From NCBI GenBank assembly GCA_017411325.1, contig JAFQQJ010000064.1, positions 1 through 64,000 on the forward strand: DNA of 64,000 bases, written 5' to 3'. Numbering within the stretch: the stretch's first letter is position 1; each line of letters opens with the position of its first letter. The position numbers were made by a program, and so were the translations under genes. Of the stretch, positions 8,516 through 16,714 are shown piece by piece. The notes below the pieces were generated by a model, which worked only from the letters and a program-made list of their open reading frames with translations, was not told where the DNA came from and did not search any database. The DNA comes from Clostridia bacterium (GTDB lineage Bacteria > Bacillota > Clostridia > CAKSNL01 > HGM11501).

Positions 8516-9328
8516 TTATTTACTGCCGTTTCGCATTTTATAGAATAAATACTGCTGTGCAAAGCCCGAATCTTCGCCGAAAAGAGAATATCCGTCTGCT
8601 CCTTCAAAATATTCGTCCATTGCCCGCTTTACCCATACATCCACGGGGAAGGAATCAAACCTTGATAAGGAAAAAAGAAGCACACAGTCCGCCACCTTGT
8701 TTCCCACACCGAAAATTTCAAGGAGAGCGCTTCTTGCATCCGGAGTCTTGAGTGAGCGGATTTTCTTTTCGTCAATCTTGCCCGAAAGAATATCGGACAC
8801 CGCTTTTTCAAGATATTTTGCCCGGTAACCCACACCGAAAGCGGCATAGTCTTCTTCCTTTACATCACGGAGTGCTTCCGCGTCGGGAAATGTATAATAA
8901 ACCTTTCCCGAAAGCTCCCTTTCCTCACCGTAGGTTTTGCAGATTTTTTCAACGCAGCCTTTGATTTTCGGAATGGAGCTTCGCTGGGATATTATGAAGG
9001 ACATAAGACTTTCGAAAAATTCCTGTTTAAGTATTCTTATTCCGCTTCCGAAGGCAACCGCCTCTTTCATAACATCATTTTTCGAAACTCTTTTCTTTAT
9101 TTCGGAATAATCCCTGTCTATATCAAGATAGTCTCTGAAAAAGGCCTCGTCCTCTTTTTCTGCGCCGTCTATCCTGATTATGCTGCCGTCATAGGAAATG
9201 TTTACTGCCCTTTTTGCCGCAACTCCCGTATATGTCCCGTCGGCATTTTCATTCCACCTGAAGCACTGACCGCAGTCAAAAATGTGGCGAAGGGAAAAAT
9301 CTCTGTCAAGCTTTATTTCAATGCTCAT
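8516..9328 (-). CDS. ogg: 8-oxoguanine DNA glycosylase (OGG family)
   Basis: This bifunctional DNA glycosylase/AP lyase removes oxidised guanine. The 270-residue protein has the OGG N-terminal signature FDCGQCFRWNE, a helix-hairpin-helix plus GPD region with FGVGNKVADC (the Lys is the predicted Schiff-base nucleophile) and SFPVDVWVKRAM (the Asp is catalytic). Its compact size suits clostridial Ogg, which is shorter than the human enzyme. ATG 9328 has AAAGGAGG upstream; the first 11 nt overlap the preceding gene, so the two are translationally coupled. Confidence 0.92.
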   Translation of the reverse strand: MSIEIKLDRDFSLRHIFDCGQCFRWNENADGTYTGVAAKRAVNISYDGSIIRIDGAEKEDEAFFRDYLDIDRDYSEIKKRVSKNDVMKEAVAFGSGIRILKQEFFESLMSFIISQRSSIPKIKGCVEKICKTYGEERELSGKVYYTFPDAEALRDVKEEDYAAFGVGYRAKYLEKAVSDILSGKIDEKKIRSLKTPDARSALLEIFGVGNKVADCVLLFSLSRFDSFPVDVWVKRAMDEYFEGADGYSLFGEDSGFAQQYLFYKMRNGSK

Positions 9329-10172
9329 TTTCCTGCCTCCTTTTTCTTGTCTTTATTTTCATAAACCTTTGCTCTGTACGAAGAATCAGCTCCTCTGCCA
9401 GTTTCAGAGGCCTGAAGGAAGAATATAATATTTCTCCGCTTTTTGCCTCGCCCACGTCATAAAGCCACAGGCAAATTGCCAGAAGAGCTTCTTTCATGAG
9501 ATCTTCTGTTTCTATAAACATTTCTCTGCCGATTGCAGAGTATGGCACATATATGCTGTTTTTTCCGTTCATTATGTGGACAACACGGGGCTTTCCCATT
9601 TTGTTTTCCAGAATTGCCATAGCTCCGTTTTTAGTAAAAGCATCGCATATTATCACGTCGGGTATTTCTTCAAAAAGCTCATTTATATCACCTTCGTGAA
9701 AGTACCCGTTTTTCACATTCCCTTTTACCTCACTTATTCTTGAAGAATAGACGCGGGATCTTTCAAAGGGGGTTTCATTTATTGCCATAAAGCTTGCTCT
9801 GTCTGCCGCAGCATCAAGTATGCCGATTCTTTCCGCCAGGGTTTTACTTGCTTTTTCTCTGCTTTTATAGAAGTACTCTTCATTCAGATACGCGGGTATC
9901 ATAAGCTCGGATAAAAGGAGACAGGCCTTTCCCGTCTCTTCGGACAGAAACAAAAATTCCACCGTATCTGCATCCATACCCCTTATCATCATTTCAAGGC
10001 TTCCTCTGCCTCCCGAATCAAGACAGAGAAGGGAGGATGCCTCTTCATCAGGGCTGAATCTTTTACCCCACAGCGCTCTCTGATATCTTCTGCCAAGATT
10101 TCTTATCACGGATGAAAGCTCCTCCGTCACACTTTCACTTAAGGAGGAAATGTGCAAAATCTTCCGCTCCAT
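9318..10172 (-). CDS. Unrecognised cytoplasmic protein, 284 aa
   Basis: I do not recognise this family. The protein lacks a signal peptide and membrane segments, is mixed alpha/beta, and has a basic C-terminus (KIKTRKRRQENEH). Notable segments are LLCLDSGGRGSLEMMIRGMD, PDVIICDAFTKNGAMAILEN (a Rossmann-like strand and loop) and GKPRVVHIMNGKNSIYVPYS. The ATG at 10172 is preceded by CGGAGTGATTTT. It overlaps the glycosylase gene by 11 nt, so the two are co-transcribed and possibly functionally linked, but nothing in the sequence shows a nuclease or glycosylase motif. It is divergent from the HAD gene, with 105 nt between the two starts. Confidence 0.85.
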   Translation of the reverse strand: MERKILHISSLSESVTEELSSVIRNLGRRYQRALWGKRFSPDEEASSLLCLDSGGRGSLEMMIRGMDADTVEFLFLSEETGKACLLLSELMIPAYLNEEYFYKSREKASKTLAERIGILDAAADRASFMAINETPFERSRVYSSRISEVKGNVKNGYFHEGDINELFEEIPDVIICDAFTKNGAMAILENKMGKPRVVHIMNGKNSIYVPYSAIGREMFIETEDLMKEALLAICLWLYDVGEAKSGEILYSSFRPLKLAEELILRTEQRFMKIKTRKRRQENEH

Positions 10173-10205
10173 AAAATCACTCCGATAAATATCTCTACTA
10201 TAATA

Positions 10206-10234
10206 TTGATTTTTTCAATTCCAGGTGATATAAT
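10206..10234 (+). promoter_or_regulatory. Sigma-A promoter of the HAD/G1P dehydrogenase operon
   Basis: TTGATT (10206-10211), a 17-nt spacer, and TATAAT (10229-10234) preceded by TGA. The predicted transcription start near 10241 gives a leader of about 37 nt to the TTG start at 10278. Confidence 0.75.
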
Positions 10235-10277
10235 TATATCCGTAATTTTATTTTGTGTCAAGAAAGGATGCTTAACT

Positions 10278-10991
10278 TTGGCTATTAAACTTCTGGCGTT
10301 TGACTTAGACGGTACGCTTACCCAGCATAAAACAAAGCTTTCTGCAGAATACAGAGAGTTTTTATTTAAGCTTTCCGAAAAATACACCCTTATTATGGTG
10401 GGTGCGGGAAAATCGGAAAGAATTTTCAACCAGATGGACTCATTTCCCATTGACATAATCGGAAACTACGGGATGCAGTATGCAAAATATAACCCCGAAA
10501 CCGCATCTCAGGAGCTTATATATGATATAGTAGCTCCCTGCGACAGGGAAGAGTGCGAAAAACGCATAACCTACCTTCGTGAAAAGCACGGCTTCACAGA
10601 ATATGCCGGCGACAACGCGGAATTTCACTCCTCCGGCTGTGTGACCTTCCCCATTCTCGGAACAAAGGCAAAGCAGGAAGACAAGCTTGCCTTCGATCCT
10701 GACCGTAAGCGCCGCCGTGCATTTTACAAGGAAGTCTGCGACCTTTTCCCCGAATACAACGTATTTGTGGGCGGCTCTTCTTCCTTTGATATGGCCCCCA
10801 TACCCTACAATAAGTTTTATGCTCTCTCAAAATACTGCGAGGAAAATGGTATAGCCCACGACGAAGTGATTTTCTTCGGCGATGATTACGGCGAGGGCGG
10901 AAACGACGAGTCCGTTTACAAGTCGGATTTCGGATTTATCAAGGTGGACGATTACAGAGAATTTATGAGCCTTGCCGCTCATCTTTTATAA
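10278..10991 (+). CDS. HAD-IIB hydrolase, phosphomannomutase-like
   Basis: A 237-residue haloacid-dehalogenase family phosphatase or phosphomutase. Motif I is LLAFDLDGTLTQHKTKLS, and the C-terminal acidic motif FFGDDYGEGGNDESVYKSD resembles the FFGD-x-x-x-GGND block of eukaryotic-type phosphomannomutases. The start is assigned to the TTG at 10278 (LAIKLLAFD) because AGAAAGGA precedes it by 9 nt; the in-frame extension to 10152 lies upstream of the promoter. The next gene, a glycerol-1-phosphate dehydrogenase, begins 11 nt after the stop, so they form an operon. The true substrate is unknown: mannose/glucose phosphate or a glycerol-phosphate-type compound are both possible. Confidence 0.85.
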   Translation: MAIKLLAFDLDGTLTQHKTKLSAEYREFLFKLSEKYTLIMVGAGKSERIFNQMDSFPIDIIGNYGMQYAKYNPETASQELIYDIVAPCDREECEKRITYLREKHGFTEYAGDNAEFHSSGCVTFPILGTKAKQEDKLAFDPDRKRRRAFYKEVCDLFPEYNVFVGGSSSFDMAPIPYNKFYALSKYCEENGIAHDEVIFFGDDYGEGGNDESVYKSDFGFIKVDDYREFMSLAAHLL

Positions 10992-11002
10992 GGAGAAAAA
11001 TT

Positions 11003-12256
11003 ATGGACATTAAATCACTTTTAAAAACCTTTACCTGCTCCTGCGGAAAAGAGCACAGCTGTGACATAAAAGACGTTTTTATCGAAAAGGATGCCTCAAA
11101 GAGAATTACGGAGTCGGTAAAAGACTATAAAACAATCACCGTTGCCTGCGATAAAAACACCTACACGGCATACGGCAGAGAAGTGGAAGCAGCACTTTCA
11201 GGAAAGAACTTCAAAACCTACATTTTCCCCGATGAGCTTCTTGTTCCGAATGAAGATGCCATAGCGCGGCTTACCTCTGCACTTCTGCCGGAAACCGACC
11301 TCATCATAGGCATCGGAAGCGGCGTAATCCAGGATTTATGCAAATATGTAAGCTTTGAAAATAAGCTTCCCTACCATATTGTTGCAACCGCCCCTTCTAT
11401 GGACGGCTATGCGTCAAAGGGTGCGGCAATGATAATAGGCAATATGAAAATCACCTACAATGCCCACGTCCCCGAGGTTATTTATGCAGATACCGAGGTT
11501 TTGAAAAATGCGCCTCTTGATATGATAAAGTCGGGCTACGGCGATATTGTGGGAAAATATTCCTGTTTAAATGACTGGAAGCTTGCCAACGTGGTAAACG
11601 GCGAATACATATGCGACTATGTATACAATTTAACCTTTGATATGCTTCTTTCGGTGAAGGATCTGGGAAGTGCTCTCCTTAACCGTGACAGCGATGCGGT
11701 TAAAAAGCTTATGGAAGCTTTGGTTGGTGTGGGCATTGCCATGGCGTATGTGGGAAATTCCCGCCCCGCTTCGGGAAGTGAGCATCATATGTCTCACTTT
11801 TTCGAGGTCATCGGCATAATGAAAAACGAGCCTTACTTTATGCACGGTACCGATGTTTTATATTCCGCCTATTACACTGAGAAAATACGAGAAGAACTTA
11901 TAGCCCTTTCCGAAGTAAAGGCAAAAAATTCCTTCTCAAAGGACGAATGGGAAAAGAAAATAAAAGAGATTTATGCATCTGCCGCAGAGGGTGTTATTGC
12001 CCTTCAGGAGAAGCTTGGCTGGTATAACGAGGACAAATTGCCCGTATACAAAGAAAAATGGAACGAAATTGTAAAGATTTTATCGGAAGTTCCGTCAAGT
12101 GATGAGCTTTTATCCCTTATTGAAAGCATCGGTCTTGACATAAAGGAATTTGAAAGCCTTTACGGTGAAGAAAAAATTAAAAACGCCATGCTTTACGCCA
12201 AAGACTTAAAGGACAGATATTCAGTTCTGTGGTTATACTATGCACTGATGGCATAA
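11003..12256 (+). CDS. sn-Glycerol-1-phosphate dehydrogenase (AraM/EgsA family)
   Basis: The enzyme reduces dihydroxyacetone phosphate to sn-glycerol-1-phosphate with NAD(P)H; it belongs to the iron/zinc alcohol dehydrogenase-like superfamily. Motifs in this 417-residue protein are the nucleotide-binding GIGSGVIQDLCKY, the phosphate-binding VATAPSMDGYASKGAAMI, the metal ligands in KSGYGDIVGKYSCLNDW (Asp) and GSEHHMSHFFE (His), and FMHGTDVLY. An extra N-terminal CSCGKEHSC cluster could bind metal. Bacillus AraM feeds heptaprenylglyceryl phosphate synthesis; no PcrB partner lies in this window. ATG 11003 has AAGGAG upstream. It is followed by a strong terminator. Confidence 0.9.
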   Translation: MDIKSLLKTFTCSCGKEHSCDIKDVFIEKDASKRITESVKDYKTITVACDKNTYTAYGREVEAALSGKNFKTYIFPDELLVPNEDAIARLTSALLPETDLIIGIGSGVIQDLCKYVSFENKLPYHIVATAPSMDGYASKGAAMIIGNMKITYNAHVPEVIYADTEVLKNAPLDMIKSGYGDIVGKYSCLNDWKLANVVNGEYICDYVYNLTFDMLLSVKDLGSALLNRDSDAVKKLMEALVGVGIAMAYVGNSRPASGSEHHMSHFFEVIGIMKNEPYFMHGTDVLYSAYYTEKIREELIALSEVKAKNSFSKDEWEKKIKEIYASAAEGVIALQEKLGWYNEDKLPVYKEKWNEIVKILSEVPSSDELLSLIESIGLDIKEFESLYGEEKIKNAMLYAKDLKDRYSVLWLYYALMA

Positions 12257-12270
12257 AAGGCAAAATTAAA

Positions 12271-12299
12271 AGACGGTTGCGCTGCAACCGTCTTTTTTA
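12271..12299. terminator. Terminator of the G1P dehydrogenase operon (bidirectional)
   Basis: A 10-bp stem AGACGGTTGC/GCAACCGTCT with a GCT loop, then TTTTTT on the plus strand and an A-rich left flank that gives a minus-strand U-tract. It serves both the dehydrogenase and the converging lipoprotein gene. Confidence 0.88.
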
Positions 12300-12353
12300 G
12301 TGGATAATAAATCCATTAATTTATATGCCTTTAATGCGGACTTTTCCGCCCCA

Positions 12354-13004
12354 TTATTCGTAGGTGAAAAAGCCATCATTAGTCTCCACGTTGTGTATGC
12401 CGTAGTGCATAAGGGTTTCGGGCACTTCTTCGCTGAAGCGCTCGGGCCACCACCATAAAAATTCCTCGGAGACACTGTCGGCTTTTGTTTCAGGAGTATA
12501 GAGGATAAATTCCGTTCCGCCATCAATGCCGTAAGGTGTGCTTGCCACATATAAAACGCCGTCTTCAATCCAGCTTTCGCCTTCTTCTTTTTCGGTTTTA
12601 ATTTCAGAAAGCATCATTTTATAGGCCGTTTCGCTTATTTTCTCAGTAATTTCAAATTTTCCGGAGAAATTGCACACATAGCAGGTGCCGTAAGGATTTT
12701 CATCCCCGATTTCTCCCATATTGGTATCATGAAAGCCTCCTTCAAAGCTTCCGTCCTTTTCAAGATAAAGCTCGGTTGCCCATGCTCCCGCTCCGCTCGA
12801 AAAGTAAAATCCCATAGGCTCTTTGAAGGGAAGGCTTACTTCATCTATAACTTCTTTTTTTCCTTCTTCTGTTTCTCCCGTTATCTCTCCGTTTGTTATT
12901 TCAATTTCATCTTCGTTTTTTACTTTCTCTGCAGATTTATTACAACCGGAAAATATAGATAACACCAATATTAACGCCAATAAAATAACAAAAAACTTTT
13001 TCAT
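12354..13004 (-). CDS. Hypothetical lipoprotein
   Basis: A 216-residue secreted lipoprotein. The N-terminus MKKFFVILLALILVLSIFSG followed by Cys gives a lipobox with the lipidated cysteine at about position 21. An acidic linker (ETEEGKKEVIDE) follows, then a beta-rich domain with YFSSGAGAWATELYLEKDGS and GTCYVCNFSGKFEI. I do not recognise the domain; it looks like the small beta-barrel lipoproteins common in clostridia. Ribosome binding site AAAGGAGTG. It has no obvious own promoter because the terminator of the upstream SLH gene lies only about 20 nt before its start, so it may depend on read-through. Confidence 0.85.
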   Translation of the reverse strand: MKKFFVILLALILVLSIFSGCNKSAEKVKNEDEIEITNGEITGETEEGKKEVIDEVSLPFKEPMGFYFSSGAGAWATELYLEKDGSFEGGFHDTNMGEIGDENPYGTCYVCNFSGKFEITEKISETAYKMMLSEIKTEKEEGESWIEDGVLYVASTPYGIDGGTEFILYTPETKADSVSEEFLWWWPERFSEEVPETLMHYGIHNVETNDGFFTYE

Positions 13005-13021
13005 AAAAACACTCCTTTGCC

Positions 13022-13054
13022 AAAAAACGGCGGAAAAGTCTTCCGCCGTTTTTT
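13022..13054 (-). terminator. Terminator of the SLH-repeat protein gene
   Basis: Ten-bp core stem AACGGCGGAA/TTCCGCCGTT, extended by A4/T4, with a 5-nt loop; reading leftward it ends in a U-rich tract. Between it and the gene's stop codon lies a second weak fold (TTTGACTTTAGTCAAA). Confidence 0.8.
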
Positions 13055-13101
13055 ATTTGTTTTGACTTTAGTCAAAAATTTTCAACAAAGAAAATTTTTG
13101 C

Positions 13102-15726
13102 TTAAAACTCGTTTTCTCTTCTCTCTTCGGGAGCTACAACTCTTACGATAATTGCAGAAACCTCTGCTCTTGAGATATTGCTCTTGGGATTAAATGTACC
13201 TCTGGAATCGCTTCCCGAAAGAACGCCGACATTATAGAGGAAAAGAATTTCTTCATAGTAATCATCATCTTCCGAAACATCGGGAATTTCATAAACATCG
13301 TTTATTTCTTCCATAGCATCCTCAGGTATGATGTTTGCAAAGATATATGCCATTTCTTCACGGGTGATTGCCCTATCGTAGTCTGCAAAGTCGCCTCTTT
13401 TTATGATGTCTTCGTTGATGGCATATGCCACATATTCTTCATACCAGGTTTTGCCTGCTTCAAATTCTGTTCCGTTATCATAATAAATATCGTGAACTCT
13501 CGCTGCAATTGTAAGAGCCTCGGCAACTGTCATACTGCCGGAAGGATCAAAAGTTCCGTCAGCACGGCCTGCCATAAGCCCGTAGCGGTATGCAAGCTTA
13601 ACTGCGCCCGTCTGCTTGGAACCGTACCATGCATCTTCATCAATATCTGTGAAAATGCCTGTGTTATACATCTTCTTATAGCTGAAGTTGTCAGTTCCTT
13701 CCTTGCTTGCGGCAACCTTTATAAGAATTTTGCCTTCAAACTCATCCTCGTAGGTGGTAACACCGGTGTATTTAATTGTAATTGTACCGGACTTTTCGGG
13801 CACGAAGCTTACATCCGAGATTAACATATCATCGTCTTCGTAATAATACTCATAGCCCTTCTTTACTTCTTCCTCGTCTTTTCCGTCATAGTCATAGTAA
13901 AGTGTTCCGTAAGCAGACGTGGGAATTGTAAAGATTACATAGTCAAGGTCGTCACCGTAATAATCATCGCATACATCGTAGAAATCTTCTTCATCAAACT
14001 TAACAGGCTTGCCCTTTTCACCTGTGTAGGTGATAGCTTCTGCCTCATCCTCATCGTCTTCTTTTTCGGTTGTACCCGTAACCGTAATCTTTATCTTACC
14101 TGTAAAGCGCGTGTCATCCTCGGTAAAGCCTGTGTAGGAAATGGTTACAGTTCCCTTATAGCCAGACTTGGGAACGAAGGTTACATACTTTATGTAATCC
14201 GCTTCGTTAACATAATATCTTGTGGATGCGGAAACCTTTTCGCTGTCGCTTCCCTTGCTGGAGGAATACTTATAATAAAGTGTACCCTGACTTGTGGAAG
14301 GAAGTGTAAATTTTACATAGGAAAGCTTTTCGTCTGTTGCCTTGGTGCAGACAGAGGTGAAGCTTGAATTTGCAAATGTCTTATAGGATGTGTTCTTTAC
14401 GGAATATTCAATGTCTCCAGCCTTTTCAGCCTCGGCTGTGGAAACCTTTACGGTTACCGTTCCGTAGAAGCTTTCACCGTCAACATTGAAGCCTTCATAA
14501 TCAAGAGAAATTGTTCCCTCATAGTCTGCCTTGGGCACATATGCCACAAGATAGAGATAGGGGCTCTTTCCGTAGTAATACTTCTTGCTTGTGGAAATCT
14601 TTGCCTTTTCTCCTTCTTCATCCTCATAATCGTAGTAAAGATAGCCTACAGAAGGTGTATCAAACTTTACATAGGAAAGCTTTGTTCCTGTTTCTTCTTT
14701 ACATACATCGTTAAAATCAGAGGGTGTGAAGAACACGCATTCGCCTGATACTTCATAATAGATGTCATAATTATCAGCTTCGGATTCAACCTTTATGCTC
14801 ATAACGCCTTCGTACTTTTCATCATCCTCGTCATATGCATAATATGTAAGGTCGAAGTTTTCGCCCGCATCCTCGGAAATTAAAAGTGTAACCTTGTCGA
14901 TAACAGTTGACTTTTCGTCATCCTTATAATACTTCGTTGTTGCCTTTACCTTTGTGTTTGAAGTTTTGGATGCCTTATAGTCATAATAAAGCACGCCCTC
15001 TGTTTCGGCATCGGGCAAAACAAAGGTCATATAATTTAAGGAAAAGCCTGCATTACGGCACACAGAATTTATATCGGAAGAATCAAATGTGATTTTATCG
15101 CCGGGCTCAACATAGTGGTTTATCTTCTCAAGGTCGCCCTTTTCCTCTGCAAGGATAACAGTTACGATAACCATACCTTCAAAGGACTGCTTGTCCTCTG
15201 AATAGCCCTTATAATAAATTTTAGCTTCTCCTTCAAAGGTGGACTTGGGAATGTATGTAATCTTGGAAATAACCTTGGTAGTAGAGCTTGAAGAGGAACG
15301 CATAAACTTTGTTGTATCGCCCTTTAATTTAGCTTCGTTCTTTCCGTCATAATCATGCCACAAAGAACCGAAATCCGAATCTATTGCTTCAACTGTTATG
15401 TAGCTTAAAGCCTTTCCTGTTTCGTCCTTGCAGGCTCTTTCAAAATCCTGTACCTTAAAGGAAATCTGCTCATCGCTTTCTATCTCATATGTGATTGCCT
15501 TGTCTTCTATGGTAAGCTCGGGCTCTTCGTCAGGCTCTTCCCCGGGTTCTTCCGGATCGCCGGAAGGTTCGCCATCGGGGGTTTCGGAAGGTTCGCCCGA
15601 AGGCTCTTCTCCGGTTGCCGCAGTAACTGTGTTTTCAGCCTCCGCCTCTTCCGCAAAGGATGGCACAAGACTTATGCACATTACTATCGCCAGAAGCCAA
15701 ACAAGTATTTTTTTCATCATTTTCAT
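13102..15726 (-). CDS. SLH-anchored surface protein with five Cys-containing repeats
   Basis: An 874-residue exported protein. A signal peptide (residues 1-26, ending SLVPSFA) is followed by an acidic Glu/Pro/Gly/Ser linker (about 35-70, for example GEPSETPDGEPSGDPEEPGE). Five repeats of 105-120 residues follow (about 78-690). Each has a conserved pattern: DF-x(3)-C, then LSYV-x-F-x-LPS, GTLYYDY, a YY-rich turn, VTFVPKS-x-Y-x-GT, and a final F-x-GKI-x-I-x-V strand. Three SLH motifs close the protein (about 695-865, including YRYGLMAGRADGTFDPSGSM and GVLSGSDSRGTFNPKSNISR), which would bind pyruvylated wall polymer. The repeats look like beta-sandwich adhesion modules I cannot name. Each repeat keeps one Cys, odd for an extracellular Gram-positive protein. 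It has its own consensus promoter and terminator. Confidence 0.9.
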   Translation of the reverse strand: MKMMKKILVWLLAIVMCISLVPSFAEEAEAENTVTAATGEEPSGEPSETPDGEPSGDPEEPGEEPDEEPELTIEDKAITYEIESDEQISFKVQDFERACKDETGKALSYITVEAIDSDFGSLWHDYDGKNEAKLKGDTTKFMRSSSSSTTKVISKITYIPKSTFEGEAKIYYKGYSEDKQSFEGMVIVTVILAEEKGDLEKINHYVEPGDKITFDSSDINSVCRNAGFSLNYMTFVLPDAETEGVLYYDYKASKTSNTKVKATTKYYKDDEKSTVIDKVTLLISEDAGENFDLTYYAYDEDDEKYEGVMSIKVESEADNYDIYYEVSGECVFFTPSDFNDVCKEETGTKLSYVKFDTPSVGYLYYDYEDEEGEKAKISTSKKYYYGKSPYLYLVAYVPKADYEGTISLDYEGFNVDGESFYGTVTVKVSTAEAEKAGDIEYSVKNTSYKTFANSSFTSVCTKATDEKLSYVKFTLPSTSQGTLYYKYSSSKGSDSEKVSASTRYYVNEADYIKYVTFVPKSGYKGTVTISYTGFTEDDTRFTGKIKITVTGTTEKEDDEDEAEAITYTGEKGKPVKFDEEDFYDVCDDYYGDDLDYVIFTIPTSAYGTLYYDYDGKDEEEVKKGYEYYYEDDDMLISDVSFVPEKSGTITIKYTGVTTYEDEFEGKILIKVAASKEGTDNFSYKKMYNTGIFTDIDEDAWYGSKQTGAVKLAYRYGLMAGRADGTFDPSGSMTVAEALTIAARVHDIYYDNGTEFEAGKTWYEEYVAYAINEDIIKRGDFADYDRAITREEMAYIFANIIPEDAMEEINDVYEIPDVSEDDDYYEEILFLYNVGVLSGSDSRGTFNPKSNISRAEVSAIIVRVVAPEERRENEF

Positions 15727-15801
15727 CAGTCCCTTTCTTTAGTGTATTCTGATTTTTCACATTTAATTTCCCTCAGAACAATTTACATTAATACATATTA
15801 A

Positions 15802-15830
15802 ATTATACCATTTATGCCTCACTATGTCAA
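15802..15830 (-). promoter_or_regulatory. Consensus sigma-A promoter of the SLH-repeat protein gene
   Basis: On the minus strand TTGACA (15825-15830), 17-nt spacer, TATAAT (15802-15807): a perfect match to the housekeeping consensus, predicting strong expression. The leader is about 70 nt; the ribosome binding site is AAAGGGA before the ATG at 15726. Confidence 0.9.
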
Positions 15831-15870
15831 GGCATTAAGGCTTCTTTTATTTGTAAACTTTTAGTTAAAA

Positions 15871-15895
15871 AGAGGATGCAGAATCTGCATCCTCT
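15871..15895 (-). terminator. Terminator of the proBAC operon
   Basis: Perfect 11-bp stem AGAGGATGCAG/CTGCATCCTCT with a 3-nt loop, followed on the minus strand by TTTTTAACT. It starts 6 nt past the proC stop codon. Confidence 0.9.
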
Positions 15896-15900
15896 GAATT

Positions 15901-16710
15901 TCATTTACCGAGCTTTTTCGTCTTTTCGTATGCCTTTACAACTGCATTCATACACGTTGCACGGAAAGCCCCTTCTTCCAGGGCTTTTACGCCTTCAATG
16001 GTGCTTCCGCCCGGGCTTGTAACCTTATCCTTTAATTCCGACGGGCTTAAAGTGGATTCCTTTGCCAATTTTGATGAGCCGATAAGAGTCTGAATTGCCA
16101 TTTCAAGCGCCTTATCCTTCGGAATGCCGCAGCTTACAGCCCCGTCTGCAAGGGCATCTAAAAACATAAAGCAGTAGGCAGGGCCGCAGCCCGATACTGC
16201 CGTACCGGCATCGATTAATTTTTCGGGGAGTTCCTCAATTTTTCCCGACTTTGCCATAATGCGCTTAAATTCTTCCGTTTCGTCCTTTGTGACAGAATCG
16301 CTTACAGCCATAAGAATCATTCCTTCACCCACGGAAACGGGAGTGTTGGGCATAATTCTTATAATTTTTGTATCCGTGCCAAACTTTTCGGAAAGCTTTT
16401 TCATTTCAACCCCCGCAAGCATTGAAACAAGGATGAAGTTATCGCTTCTGCCTTTAAGTACATCTGCAAGCTCATCTGCAATTTCGTCCAGATTCTGCGG
16501 CTTTACCGCAAGAAAGATAAATTCTGCATTTTTTGCTGCTTCTCCCGCTGTTCCGTAAGATGCTAAAAGCTCCTTCGCCTTTGATTCCGCTTCGCTTTCC
16601 TCTTTTGCGGAAAGAATTATTTCTTTTCCGCCCACTGTCTTTTCCGCCGCCTTTGCAAGGGCAAAGCCCATATTACCGCAGCCTATAAAGCCAACCTTAT
16701 ATTTACCCAT
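15901..16710 (-). CDS. proC: Pyrroline-5-carboxylate reductase
   Basis: ProC (269 aa) performs the last step of proline synthesis, reducing 1-pyrroline-5-carboxylate with NAD(P)H. The N-terminal Rossmann motif is VGFIGCGNMGFALAKA; FLAVKPQNLDEI, RIMPNTPVSVGEGM and the C-terminal DKVTSPGGSTIEGVKALEE are family signatures. It is the third gene of proB-proA-proC, 4 nt after proA, and has AAGGTGA as ribosome binding site. It is complete and of normal length. Confidence 0.97.
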   Translation of the reverse strand: MGKYKVGFIGCGNMGFALAKAAEKTVGGKEIILSAKEESEAESKAKELLASYGTAGEAAKNAEFIFLAVKPQNLDEIADELADVLKGRSDNFILVSMLAGVEMKKLSEKFGTDTKIIRIMPNTPVSVGEGMILMAVSDSVTKDETEEFKRIMAKSGKIEELPEKLIDAGTAVSGCGPAYCFMFLDALADGAVSCGIPKDKALEMAIQTLIGSSKLAKESTLSPSELKDKVTSPGGSTIEGVKALEEGAFRATCMNAVVKAYEKTKKLGK

Positions 16711-16714
16711 AAAA

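Noticed and set aside
12266-12568. Minus-strand ORF of 100 codons near the lipoprotein gene
   Set aside because: Out-of-frame shadow of the 3' end of the lipoprotein gene running into its terminator.
13056-13100. Additional terminator or riboswitch between the SLH-repeat gene and its terminator
   Set aside because: Two small AT-rich folds are possible, but neither has a stable stem; the GC-rich hairpin at 13022-13054 explains termination.
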